A DNA stretch of 22,044 nucleotides from the NCBI GenBank assembly GCA_003427395.1, contig BFEA01000089.1:450848-472891 (forward strand). The letters are read 5' to 3'. This stretch comes from Chara braunii. Its lineage: Eukaryota; Streptophyta; Charophyceae; Charales; Characeae. Below are positions 1 through 9,409 of this stretch, in pieces; positions within the stretch are counted from its first letter, which is position 1; every line of letters starts with the position of its first letter. Both the position numbers and the translations under genes were made by a program. The notes under the pieces were generated by a model. It saw nothing but the letters and a program-made list of their open reading frames with translations. It was not told where the DNA came from and made no database searches.

Positions 1-44
<44 letters not shown>
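1..44. repeat. (TC)n microsatellite inside the 3' LTR
   Basis: Twenty-two TC units run from the window edge to the CACGTG at 45. The right LTR has only a short, interrupted CTCTCTCTTTCTCTTT at the same place, so the run has expanded in this copy after insertion. It may continue beyond the window. Confidence 0.95.
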
Positions 45-46
<2 letters not shown>

Positions 47-373
47 GTGCCAGGTACTAACCTGTGAAGTTGGCGCTGTGCTGCAGGTACCTCGAAGACG
101 AAGCTGGAGCTGTGGCGCTGCAGGTAAGTCTCCCTGGCCTCCGCGCAATCTCTCTCTCTCTCTAGTACTGCTCTGGCACCCTGCGCTGAAGGCTACTGCT
201 AACGCTACTACGACCCAGCGCTGAAGACTACTGCTAGCGCACTACTACTCCTGCAGCGCTCATCCAGAGTGCTGCTGCCGAATCTCGAAGACTACCTCCT
301 GCCTCCTGAACTGCACGTGAAGTGCCTGGGAAGTACCTAGGAACTACCTGCCGGCCTGCAGGGCGGGCCAGTC

Positions 374-380
374 CTATATA
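374..380 (-). promoter_or_regulatory. TATA box of the 3' LTR
   Basis: The minus strand reads CACTATATAGGA here, and the same box is kept in the other LTR at 7794-7800. It lies about 370 bp into the LTR from its 5' (U3) end, where an LTR promoter is expected. Transcript start and strength are unknown. Confidence 0.6.
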
Positions 381-755
381 GTGCTGGCCCATCCAGGAGG
401 CTGCTCTTGCCAATGCCGAAACGTGCCAGACACTGGCGTTGAAGCTCAACCAGGGGTTGTCTTGAAAACAGGCCCGAAATGGCCTGTGCTAAAACCCTGG
501 TTTGTTGCCCGAGTTTCAGGGCGGGTCGAACTAATGAGGGCCTGAGAATGGCCCTCGGTTTCAGGCTGAAAAGGCTCAGGGCCAAAAAGGCGCTGTTTTA
601 GCCTGAAACGATACAAGGCCTGTAGGCCCTTGTTTTCAGGCTTTCAGGCTGAAACGACACGGGGCCTGTAGGCCCTTGTTTTCAGGCTTTTGGCCTGAAA
701 ACGTCACGTGCCTGAAAATGGCCAGTGCAGCCTGTTGCAGGCGCAGCATATAATA

Positions 756-767
756 CCCCCCTTCCTT
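756..767 (-). other. Polypurine tract (plus-strand primer site)
   Basis: The minus strand has the uninterrupted purine run AAGGAAGGGGGG, followed by TATTATA and then the LTR start TGCTGCGC. A polypurine tract just upstream of the 3' LTR primes second-strand synthesis in LTR elements. The seven-base gap between tract and the TG end is unusual. The similarity of the two repeats also extends a few bases past the TG, so the true LTR end may lie 5-7 bases further right. Confidence 0.75.
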
Positions 768-769
768 AT

Positions 770-1212
770 GAAGTCAAGCTGGGTCGAGGGCGAAGATGAC
801 GATCTGAAGGCGGAACCTGGACGCGGGTGCGACGTGGAGCCGAAGATACCGGCTTGCCTTGCATCTTGCGTTTGTAGTGTGCGAGAATATCCGGAGTTGT
901 TGCTTGGAGTTTCGCACGGGTCAACCAATGGTCGACTTTGTGAGTGAGGTACGCAAAGTGTATAAACTACTCGGTTGGTTTGTTGTCGTAGCGTCGCTGG
1001 GAGGTGATGTTGCTGACCTCTTGAAAACCGTCCGTAGAGGGTGGGTCTTGCGATCGTCGCCCAGGAAAATCGTCATGTTCCGCTGGCGTGTGAAAAACCA
1101 ACTTGGAGCAATGGAAAACAGGGTAGACGGGCAAGTGGGCGGGTACCTGAATGGTGACGGAAGGTCCTTCGGGTGCATCCCCACTGGGTGCCACGATCGG
1201 CTTAGGCCCTAT
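770..1212 (-). pseudogene. C-terminal tail of gypsy pol (GPF/chromo-like region, decayed)
   Basis: Downstream of the integrase core the minus strand keeps fragments of the usual gypsy integrase C-terminus. A KYMGPWP-type segment (the GPY/F module) straddles about 1213. Then VPAHLPVYPVFHCSKL at about 1101-1148 matches the 'HPVFHVSxL' motif that follows GPY/F in plant-type elements. The remaining residues are basic and proline-rich and run to about 770, just before the polypurine tract. Frames differ between the pieces, so it cannot be translated as one chain. A true chromodomain could not be confirmed. Confidence 0.6.
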
Positions 1213-2350
1213 CTATTTGGAGAGGAGCTTGCGACATATATCTTGTTCAAGGCCGAATTCCGCGACGGAAACCCAAATGAGATCTTCGGCGTGGAATGGG
1301 CAAGGAAGACGCTGGCGATTGGCCTGTTGGCTCATGCGTTGCTGCGTCTTGGCCATCTGGTTGCGTGCCTTAATAAGTAATACTTGCTTCCGACACAAGA
1401 AAAGAAGATGGTCGTCGCTTTCGGCCGTTCGTGGAATGATTGTGTCAAACGGAAAAGTGACCGACGAGCCGTTCTCGAATTCGAAAAGCAACATCCGGAT
1501 AGCCGAGTGGATGGACGAATTGTATGCCAACTCGACATCCGGCAGCCGCTCAACCCAATCCTTTTGGTCGGGACGAATGAGAGTGCGAAGGAGAACCTGT
1601 AAGGTCTGATGCGCCCTCTCCGTTTGACCATCAGTTTGGGGGTGGCGAGCCGAACTTGGCTTGAGAGATGAGCCCCATCGTTTGATGAGCGCAAACCAAA
1701 AATCGAATATGAACCGAATGTCGTGGTCGTAGACGATTTCCTTGGGGTAACCCTTAGTTCCAATCCAACCCGCGTAAAGAACCTCGGCCAACTCCGGTGC
1801 CTTGGCATGATAGCGGCAAGGCAAAAACATGGCGAACTTGGTGAGTCAGTCGACCACGGTGAAAATCCCATCCACACCGGTCTTGTGATTGAGGAACGGG
1901 CCGGTAATGTCCATGGCAATCGCTTCCCTTCGGCGCAAGGGGACCGGTAATAGTCGCAACTCGCCCTAAGGACGATGATTGCGGGATTTGCAGCGTCGAC
2001 ACACCTTGGATGCCTCAAATAGCGTGTGAGGTCGTCGAGAAGGTCGGGTCACCAAAATCGCTTGCGAAGTCGGCCAATAGTGTGATTGACTCCAAAGTGT
2101 TCGGTGGCAGGAACATCGTAGAACTCGCCAAGAAGCCGTGTACGCAAGTGAGAGTCACTTGTTACGCAAAGAAGGTCCTTACCCCACGTGTGGACAATCA
2201 AGTACCCCTCTTGGATCCGGTAGTGAGAAGGCGAGGAGAGGAGCGATTTGCGTACATGTTGCGAAACTCGGGGTCGGCTTGGTAGCAGCGGATGAAGTTG
2301 TCCCGCAAGTCGTCGCCAATCTCGAAGGTCGAGTAGACTATCGTACAATG
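1213..2350 (-). pseudogene. Integrase of the gypsy element (decayed)
   Basis: Integrase inserts the cDNA into the host chromosome. The zinc-binding N-terminus is visible at about 2049-2150 (EHFGVNHTIGRLRKRFW) with the partner VCRRC pair at about 2000. The catalytic core begins with MDITGPF (Asp codon 1909-1911), continues to a YDHDIRF segment near 1725 that corresponds to the usual SDRDPRF block, and reaches TDGQTERAHQ near 1610, which carries the catalytic Glu. All three acidic residues can therefore be aligned. Breaks: a TGA replaces the second Trp of the RFWW motif at 2049-2051, a TAG interrupts the linker, another TGA lies in the core near 1842, and frames change between the zinc domain and the core. 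The longest clean stretch is 1213-1830 (205 codons). Confidence 0.9.
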
Positions 2351-3740
2351 ATCCGGACGCCGTGAAAGAGCATCCGCAAAATGGTTGAACTTCCCAGAAA
2401 TGTGATCGGGAAAGAAGTCGAATTGGTCGATGATAGTCATCCAACGGGCGATGGTGCTATTGACGATGTCTTGGGTCTTGTAGAAGACCAACGGATTGTT
2501 GTCCGTGACCCATCGGAATTGACGTCGACCAAGGCGGAAATGTCGTCACCACTTAAGCGCGTGAATGAAGGCGAGGAGCTCCTTCTTGCGTGCATCATCA
2601 ATGGAGTGCACGACAGACACTTTCTTGCTGAAGTAATCAACCAGGTGTTAGTCCACACCATCGTGTTGTTCGAGGACGACACCAGTATGCCATAGCCGGA
2701 TGTATTCGTAGTAACGCGGGTTGGCAATAGTGGGTCGTATATGCGCAAGACCTCCGCAGATAATAGTGTGACTTTGAGAGCCAAAAATGACTCCCGCGCA
2801 TCCTTTCCGAAGTCAGACGGTCGATCCTCGCATTCAAGTTTGGTCAAGTGGGTTGCGATCTTCAAGTATCTCTTGATAAAACGTTGGTAGTAGCTGGAAA
2901 GGCCAAGGAACGAACGAACATCCGTGACATTTCGCGGCTCCGGCCACTTTTGGATCGCTTGAATCTTGTTCGATAGCGGACTGATGCCCCCCGATGTAAC
3001 AAAATGGCCCAAGTATTCCAGCTTTTGCCGGACAAATTCGCACTTGTCGCGGTTGGTCTTGTACTTGTCGCGGCGGAGCCGTCTCCAACACTCGCCGAAG
3101 ATGCCCAAGATGATCCTCCAATATCTGGCTATAGACGAAAATATCGTTTGAGTAGACAAGCACGAACCGGTCCAACACTGCGCGAAACTCGATTGCTGCT
3201 TGAAAGGTCGTCGGGGCGTTGGTGAGGCCAAAAGGCATAATCATTCACTCAAAATGCCCATACCGTGTTTTGAAGGCGGATTTGTAGCGATCGTTCGGTT
3301 GGATCGAGATTTGATGATATCCTGATTTCAAATTCGACTTAGAAAAATACTTTGCGCTCCCAATTGCTTGAGAAGATTGTCGATGCGAGAAAGAGGCCGC
3401 ACATTTTTGACGGTTTGCGCGTTGAGCTTGCGGTAGTCGATGCACAACAGTAGATCCTTGTTCTTCTTCCGTACAAAGAGAACTGGCGCTTCGTATGGAC
3501 AACTACCAGGGCGGATCCATCTCTTGTCCAACAAGTCATCGAGTTGCGGGCTGAGGATCGTAAGCTCCTCCTTGCTCATGCGCTCCGTATGGACAGCTAC
3601 CAGGGCGGATCCATCCCTTGTCCAACAAGTCATCGAGTTGCGCGTGGAGGACTGTAAGTTTTTCCTTGCTCATGCGATAAATGCAAGAACGATCTCGTGA
3701 GAGATCGGCCGATCCGGCACCACACCGGCAAGTGACTTGA
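2350..3740 (-). pseudogene. Reverse transcriptase and RNase H of the gypsy element (decayed)
   Basis: The RT copies element RNA into cDNA and RNase H removes the RNA strand. Recognisable RT blocks in order are LDDLLDKRWIRPG, APVLFVRKK, CIDYRKLNAQT, the FSKSNLKSGYHQI motif (catalytic Asp replaced by Asn), MPFGLTNAPTTFQ, VYSNDIFVYS (expected YxDD) and YLGHFVTSGGI. The connection and RNase H follow: FLGLSSYYQRFIKRY, VTTNTSGYGI (expected TDAS) and DALSRRP, ending near 2356. Damage includes frameshifts near 3358 and 3080, a TGA just before MIMPFGLT (3245-3247), a 94-bp tandem duplication at 3486-3673, and frameshifts inside RNase H near 2500-2650. Loss of acidic residues in two RT motifs and in RNase H means the enzyme could not work even if the frame were continuous. 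Confidence 0.93.
3486..3673. repeat. 94-bp imperfect tandem duplication inside RT
   Basis: Bases 3486-3579 and 3580-3673 are two copies of a 94-bp unit with a handful of differences. The unit encodes the MSKEEL...WIRPG start of the RT domain. Because 94 is not a multiple of three, the duplication shifts the frame, and the first blocks of RT appear twice. Confidence 0.92.
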
Positions 3741-3812
3741 AGATGTCGGCGAACTCGTCAAGCAACCGCACCATACGGGGGTCCGAGGACAAGTCCTTGG
3801 ATGAAGAGTCGG

Positions 3813-4746
3813 CTACTGCGACGGTCCGTACGAAGCATAAGCCAATTCGTCAGGCTGCTCGTAAGCACAAGTAGCTTGGAATGACTTGGCCGTCACCACT
3901 TGCCATCGAATCGAAGGGTGCAGAAGAGGAATAATACACGACACTTTGGCGCCGAAGACATCGTGAACAGTAAGAGTTCGCCGGTGGAAGTTGACCGTGT
4001 GATCTGCATGCAAGCCAAGGCATTCCCAAAATAATGTCGAAGTTCGTGTCCAAAATGTCGAATGTCATCGATTCGCATGCATGAGGTGCGAAATACACTG
4101 GTACGCCCTCGATGTAGCAGTCGATACGTTGCTGCGTCCTTTCGTCCGCCAACTTGATCGCCGTCGGGTTTGCCTTCCTTCGAACTTGTGCGCCAAGGCC
4201 AACTTTTTGCATAAATGTCTGACTCATAAAATTGCGAGTCACACCGCTATCCAGCAAAGAGCTGCAGGACGCTTGCCCAACTTGGATGCGGATATAGAGG
4301 AGCGGTGCGTTGTTGTCATCGTACCACTGCTAGCGAAACTCGCGGGCCACCTTAGTAACATACGCAAGGATGTCCCCCACCGTGACTTCGTCGTTCGTCG
4401 TCGAAGTTGGTGGTGCATAGAAGGATAAGTACGTGTGAAGATGAGCGCATAATGCTGCGCATTGCGGTCCCTGCAAGCGCCCCGTGGTCGGGAGAGGAAG
4501 CGATGTAAAATCCTCGGACGTGAGCGGGTCCAATACCTTTATGTTGAACTCGCGCACCGAATCCCGTGGATAACCACTTGAAGACGATAAGTTGCCGCTG
4601 TCGGACGGAGAAGATGCCGCACACACGTCTTGTCCTTGAGCACGAGTACCCAGCATAGGAACGAACCGAGCAGCATAGTCCTTATTAGAATATAGAAGAG
4701 GAGGACTATCGACTTCCGCGTGTGCATCGGAACGAAGGGCGGTCAA
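3813..4746 (-). pseudogene. Gypsy aspartic protease with N-terminal spacer
   Basis: The protease releases the mature gag and pol products. The hallmark LDSGVTRNFMS (active-site D-S-G, Asp codon 4249-4251) and the C-terminal IILGMPWL motif are both present about 70 residues apart, the normal spacing of a retroviral-type protease monomer. The frame then shifts near 4010 and picks up HTVNFHRRTLTV, the usual strand after the protease. Upstream, 4330-4746 is in the same frame and encodes a spacer with VREFNIKVLDPLTSED and AHLHTYLSFYAPP, interrupted once by a TAG at 4330-4332. Apart from that stop the protease itself is the least damaged part of pol. Confidence 0.88.
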
Positions 4747-4803
4747 TTGAAGTGATCGGTTTCAAAGGCGTTGAGAGTGTCGTCGAGTCACTTTCGACGG
4801 TGC

Positions 4804-6089
4804 TCAGTTTCTCGATTTGCCCTTGCCTTTTGACGGGCAGCCCACTGTCTCGTGGAGATCGTTGTTACAACACAGACAATAGCGGAATCTCGTGCGTGCC
4901 TTGTACGCCGCTTCGAAGAGACCAAAGTGGGACCATGGGGCTGGAGCTGCTACGTCGGGCCCAGGGCTAGATGCAGTGTTTGTTTTCGCCTTGCCGCATC
5001 CTCGGCCTTTCCCGGGGCAGTCACCATACCGGGCAGCTGCGAGTCTGTCCCCTTCATTGGCAGACACGGCCTCACTAGTTTGGTCGTTGGCGTTGCCACC
5101 GCGACCGCGACCACTTTCGACCGATGTTGATCTCTGCTCAGGCTTGGTGCAGGCGAACGATGAAGGTTCTTAGCCTCCTTGTTCGTGACAATAATTTGTG
5201 CGTCCGTGTCATCAGGGTGTCCTCGACGTGAGTCAAGGCATTGCCCAACGCCGGATACGACCTCGAGATAAAGTAGTGTTTGATGGCCTCGAAGCCCAAT
5301 GCTTGACACTCGCCCCCCGACCGTGAGTATAAGTACGCTTGCACTTGTCTTTGTTGACGTGGAGGAGCTGCATCTTGAACTCGAATTTGCGTAACCATGG
5401 AATCGAGTCCGTCTTCATCGAGTCGAAGAAGATCTCGTGATCATCGAATCTCGGAGTTGTCTTATGTGGTTTCGAGCTCGAATGGGTGGCGACAGTACAG
5501 ATCCGTTGCTCCAACTGTTGGGTTGCGGTTTGCTGTAACGGCACGTCGTCCTTGAGGGATCCGACGCTAATCTCCAATGCCTCGAGGCGATCAGAGGTGT
5601 TGGAAGAGCTGGCATCGGAGGGGGACAGGTCGTCGCTCCAGCTGCTGGAGTTGGCTGTGGACTTGAGACAACGCGTCGTCGAGGTTGTGGATGTCCACCT
5701 GCTGTGTAATACATGTTGCTAGGAGATCCGTGAGATGGGAGAGGCATACAGCGATCTTGTTTTCACTCTTCCATCTTACCGTTCTTGGCCTCGGCCAGCC
5801 AATGCGCTGCCATTGTGAGCAAAGCTCGCTCTCCGTTGAATATCTTCTCGAGTCGTTGAACTCGTTCTTCATCGGCAGCCTTTGCTGTTCCCTCGTCGTG
5901 CTGGCCTCGTTGTTCAATTGCCAACAAATGTGCCTTCTCGGCGTACTCTGCCTTCTGTTTTGTTGTGGCTGCTATTGGATCCGACTGTTGCTTGGCTTCG
6001 TTAATCGGAAGCAGCATCCGAGTCTGATAGGCCTCGACTGTTTCCTCAGACTTCTGGTCCATGACGGTTGTTTGCGAGCGCGTGAGCAT
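4804..6089 (-). pseudogene. gag (capsid and zinc knuckle) of the gypsy element
   Basis: Gag forms the virus-like particle and packages the RNA. The best start is the Met at 6087-6089 (MLTRSQTTVMDQKSEE), followed by a helical, Gln/Glu-rich segment. A predicted coiled-coil piece (HLTDLLATCITQQVD) is in another frame near 5700-5740. Capsid-type pieces follow: IPWLRKFEFKMQLLHV in one frame at about 5380-5420 and AYLYSRSGGECQA then FEAIKHYFISRSYPAL in the next. The junction between the last two appears to lack the middle of the capsid domain. A CCHC zinc knuckle (C-x2-C-x4-H-x4-C) is at 4837-4878. At least four frame changes and a stop at 5763-5765 break it. Confidence 0.8.
4837..4878 (-). other. 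CCHC zinc knuckle of gag
   Basis: The minus-strand translation reads CLCCNNDLHETVGC, exactly C-x2-C-x4-H-x4-C, preceded by basic residues and followed by a Lys/Gly-rich tail. This is the RNA-binding nucleocapsid motif. Confidence 0.85.
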
Positions 6090-6870
6090 AGATCAGGCTG
6101 GGGGTTTGCTGATATGGCCTGCGGACGTGGTTTCTTGAAGTGGCAACTCACCAATGCCGCCGCAGGGGGTACCTGGAGATAGATAAAGAAGATAAGACCA
6201 GAGGGGGTAACAACATAGGTGGGGAGGGTGGATGGGATAAATCGCCCAGATAAGGAGGCACTAATCAAAAAGGAAAAGTTTGAACCGCAAAAAAATTCAA
6301 GAAAAAGAAAAAAATACTCGTTTGCAAGTTCAGTAGACTTCCCAATTCTCCTTGAAGTTCGAAATTACCAATGAGAAAAAATTCGAACTTTCAGATTGCA
6401 AATGATCTTCCGATAAAGAATCTCGAAAATAAACTACAACAAAATATTCGGAATTACTTAGATGAGAGTACATGCAGTTTGGAGAATTTCGGAAAAACGA
6501 ATTTCGAAAAAAGTATATTTCGGATAACTGCAAGAGGGATTTTCCGTACCGTTTTCAGAAAAAAACGAATTTCAGAAAAAATATGATGGATTTCCAAATA
6601 TCGGGAAATTGCAAAAGAAAATTAAAATTTTTGAAAAAAAACTATTTCGGATTTCCAACAACGAAATTTTGAATTTTCAGAACAAAAAAAACTGAAATTT
6701 CAGGTGTTGCGCTATGGCGATTTTCCACAGCAGAAATTCGATTTTCGGCAGTGAGGTCAAAATCGTGATTTTGGGGGCTAACTAGTGTGCTCTAATCAAT
6801 CAATAAAGACTAATGAGCTACCTAGTTTCCACACACGTGCCAGATCAGGTTGTCCTGATTCACGTGCGGT
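6090..6870 (-). other. Untranslated leader of the gypsy element
   Basis: Between the gag start and the primer-binding site lie about 780 bp without coding signal. The part at 6290-6760 is very A-rich on the plus strand (U-rich in the element RNA) and repeats a short GAATTTCnGAAAAA-like word many times. This base composition is unlike the rest of the element. It could hold packaging or translation signals, or be an old insertion of simple sequence. Confidence 0.6.
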
Positions 6871-6882
6871 GTTCCGATACCA
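6871..6882 (-). other. Primer-binding site (tRNA-iMet-like)
   Basis: Two bases inside the LTR end (minus strand TGTAACA ending at 6885) the minus strand reads TGGTATCGGAAC. Plant LTR elements primed by initiator tRNA-Met carry TGGTATCAGAGC; ten of twelve bases agree. Position and sequence together make this the site for first-strand priming. Confidence 0.82.
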
Positions 6883-7793
6883 ACTGTTACATGCCCAGTT
6901 GGGCGATGTACACATATAACCGAGGATCCACAATGTGACGAAAAAGACTGAATGGACAATGCAGTGCAAGTGAAATCTCAACAAGCAATGTACATCCGGA
7001 TTCATACGAAAAAGGTGGTTTATAGCGCAGTGGAAGACTTAGATACAACCTGACCTGACCGGGAGTGACCTACTTCACGCAGTACAAGATAGTGCAACAG
7101 AATTCAAGAATACCAATGACGAACCCACTCAACGTTGCAATGCAGATTAAACATGCATAATCTTCATCACACATTGTGAAGGGAGTCTGGAGCTCCACAC
7201 AGGAAGAGTGCGCTAGGTCCAAATCATGCACAGACGAAGAGGAGGGAGACAGACGAAGGAGGGAGGAAAATGGGAATGTCCTCAACATTAAATCTTTGTT
7301 ACAAGTTTCAGATAACCCCTCGTCAAAATGTTTGAAGTCCAACATCGAGGTGGATCCCAATGTCACCAAACTCTCTCTCGTAGTCTGCTGATGCAGTGAA
7401 GCTGGATAGCGAGAGGGTGAGAGGGAGATAGTGGATTGAGAAGAGGAAGAACTCTCTCTTTCTCTTTCACGTGCCAGGTACTAACCTGTGAAGTTGGCGC
7501 TGTGTTGCAGGTACCTCGAAGACGAAGCTGGAGCTATGGCGCTGCAGGTAAGTCTCCTTGGCCTCCGCCCAATCTCTCTCTCTCTCTAGTACTGCTTTAG
7601 CTCCTATGGTGCCCAGCGCTGAAGACTACTGCTAACGCTACCGAAGATTACTGCTAGTGCGCTACTACTCCTGCAGCGCTCCTCCAGAGTGCTGTTGCCG
7701 ACTCCTGAAGACTACCTCCTGCCTCCTGAACTGCACGTGAAGTGCCTGGGAAGTACCTAGGAACTACCTGCCGGGCTGCAAGGGGGGCCAATC

Positions 7794-7800
7794 CTATATA
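7794..7800 (-). promoter_or_regulatory. TATA box of the 5' LTR
   Basis: The minus strand reads CACTATATAGGA, identical in core to the box in the other LTR. It is the likely promoter of the element's genomic RNA, running leftward. The flanking bases have begun to diverge. Confidence 0.62.
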
Positions 7801-7904
7801 GTGCTGGCCCGTTTAGGAGGTTGCTTTTGCCAATGTCGAAATGTGCAAGACCCTGGCGTTGAAGCTCAACCAGGGGTTGTCTTGAAAACAGGCACGAAAT
7901 GACC

Positions 7905-8145
7905 TGTGCTAAAACCCTGGTTTGTTGCCCGAGTTTTAGGGCGGGTCGAACTGATGAGGGCCTGAAAATGGCGCTCAGTTTCAGGCTGAAAAGGCTCAGG
8001 GCCGAAAAGGCCTGTTTTAGCTTGAAACGACACAGGGCCCGTAGGCCCTTGTTTTCAGGCTTTCAGGTTGAGAAACGACACAGGGCCTGTCGGCTCTTGT
8101 TTTCAGGCTTTTGGCCTGAAAACGTCACGGGCCTGAAAATGGCCC
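7905..8145 (-). promoter_or_regulatory. U3 array of GCCTGAAA/TTTCAGGC motifs
   Basis: The U3 region holds about seven or eight copies of GCCTGAAA or its complement, including a perfect 10-bp hairpin at 8099-8123 (GTTTTCAGGC, loop TTTTG, GCCTGAAAAC). The same array lies at 470-725 in the left LTR, where a 46-bp unit is duplicated in tandem (605-650 and 651-696). Repeated words upstream of an LTR TATA box are often enhancer sites; that role is inferred. Confidence 0.5.
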
Positions 8146-8485
8146 GTGCAGCCTGTTGCAAGCGCAACATGTAATGAGGGAGCTCGCATAATGTGATATC
8201 ATGGGCGCATTGCAGAATTGTAGCTATGTAACCAATTGAAGTTCTTGAATCTTTCCCATGCTATTCTGTTCGAATGTGGCTTTAATGTGGGCCCGGTGTG
8301 GCCTTTGGGGATTGACCCTTCCGATGCAGCTGTCACGGTTAACCTAGTATGTCCTTCGGGCTTTGCTTACCAGATCAAAATGGATGGCAGCACCGGGCAC
8401 AAAAGAAATAAAAGTGTCTTTGGTAGTTAGTTTTTTTTGGGGTATGCAACAAGAATCTTTGCCCGATTACAAATTTTCTCTGCAC

Positions 8486-8507
8486 GGGGGTGGGAGCGGG
8501 GGTAGGG
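8486..8507 (+). other. G-quadruplex-type motif
   Basis: Four runs of at least three G are separated by loops of 1, 3 and 2 bases (G5-T-G3-AGC-G5-TA-G3), meeting the standard folding rule. More G3-G6 runs follow to about 8590. No gene is adjacent, so a function is not apparent. Confidence 0.6.
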
Positions 8508-9052
8508 ATCCCTAGGCAGGGATGGGTGTAGGGGTAGTCACAAGGGTGGATGTGGGGGCCCAGGGTTCTGGGGGTCAGTCCATGGGGGGTCTGCTGGTGC
8601 GCCCAATTACAATTGTTTTTCTGTTTTTTTTCCAGAGGGCGACAACCTTGAGATATCATAGTGGAACTGACAGTCCGTCCGTAATTCAAGAATTACGTTC
8701 ATCTGGTTCTATTTCGATTCGAACTTGAGTCTGCATTTCAACAGTTTGTGGGTGTACCAACCGAGCTCAGCTTGTTGGTGATTACAATTTTTTCCCCGCC
8801 CCCCAGAGTGCCTATTTTGGAGAAAAAAAGAAGGCTCAAATAATTCTAAAATTTTCATCCTCGGGGATGAAACCCTGGGGCGCGTGGTGGGGGTTTCCTG
8901 CGCAGGGGTTTGACGGTCGTTCGTGAACCCTGGCTTGTCCCTTGGGGATCCCCTGGTGGCAAAGCTGCTCTTGTAGTACTGTTGGCTTAAACCACCTGTA
9001 TATGGCCCCAGGCAACTGGAGAACCTTTTTGAATTTTTTGACAAGCCAGCAA

Positions 9053-9082
9053 CCTCTATTACTTGTCCCTCTATTACTTGTC
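9053..9082. repeat. 15-bp perfect tandem duplication
   Basis: The unit CCTCTATTACTTGTC occurs twice in a row with no difference, which suggests a recent slippage or repair event. Confidence 0.9.
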
Positions 9083-9409
9083 CCTGGTTGCTCCATCTAT
9101 TGGTGGGGAGCTGCACTGTAGGCAACTGGAGAAACTGTTTTTAGTCTCGTTGAAAATTTAGGAGGCCGAGCAATATAGATAAAACGAATCGGGAGGGGGC
9201 GGCTGCCGAAAGGGCCCTGTGGCCGATAGCTAGCATGTGCTGGTGCTTTAAATTGCCACTCTACCCGACACTGAAAAAGGGCATTCTGGTGAGTTAGGAG
9301 CGTTTTTTGGGGGGGTGCCAACTGGCAGGTGCAGGAAGAGGCCCACAATTTTTAAGCGTGAACTTTGGCAATTTTTTGCATTCAGAAGAACTTAGAAAAA
9401 TCTTTAAAA

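Larger units (their letters stand above)
1..748 (-). repeat. 3' LTR of the gypsy element (partial)
   Basis: This stretch matches 7469-8169 almost base for base from position 45 onward, with scattered substitutions and small indels. On the minus strand it starts with TGCTGCGC next to the polypurine tract and is read leftward off the window. By comparison with the right LTR (about 1285 bp), about 540-580 bp of its R/U5 end are missing. A TATA box, a cluster of GCCTGAAA motifs and an expanded (TC)n run lie inside it. The divergence visible between the two LTRs implies that insertion is not recent. Confidence 0.93.
1..8169 (-). mobile_element. Degenerate Ty3/gypsy LTR retrotransposon, truncated by window start
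   Basis: Two direct repeats (1-748 and 6885-8169) flank an internal region whose minus strand encodes, in order, gag, protease, reverse transcriptase, RNase H and integrase. The order PR-RT-RH-IN is diagnostic of Ty3/gypsy rather than Ty1/copia. A primer-binding site lies next to the inner end of the right LTR and a polypurine tract next to the inner end of the left LTR, which fixes the orientation as minus. The copy is not functional: the reading frame changes many times, several stops interrupt conserved motifs, and RT and RNase H have lost key acidic residues. The left LTR continues beyond the window, so the total length should be about 8.7 kb and the target-site duplication cannot be tested. 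Seen directly: repeats and motifs. Inferred: family and age. Confidence 0.95.
6885..8169 (-). repeat. 5' LTR of the gypsy element (complete)
   Basis: The minus strand begins TGTTGCGC at 8169 and ends TGTAACA at 6885, giving the canonical TG...CA with a TGTT/AACA inverted end. Its U3 half (7469-8169) is the direct repeat of 1-748. The R/U5 half has no partner in the window because the left copy is cut off. The primer-binding site follows two bases after its inner end. The outer flank starts TGTAA (8170-8174), a candidate target-site duplication whose mate is off the window. Confidence 0.9.
8170..9400. other. Non-coding interval right of the LTR element
   Basis: No credible gene is visible. 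It contains a G-run cluster at 8486-8590, two related patches of 'attacaatt...ccagag' at about 8604 and 8781, a perfect 15-bp tandem duplication at 9053-9082, and the word GGCAACTGGAGAA twice (about 9011 and 9121). These look like remnants of old repeats. Confidence 0.6.

Noticed and set aside
859-2285. Plus-strand open frames over the gypsy pol
   Set aside because: The minus strand carries the integrase and C-terminal motifs; the plus frames have no domain.
7951-7967. CTGATGA...GAAA resembling a hammerhead ribozyme core in the LTR
   Set aside because: The bases between cannot form helix II and the matching left-LTR copy reads CTAATGA...GAGA, so the core is not conserved.
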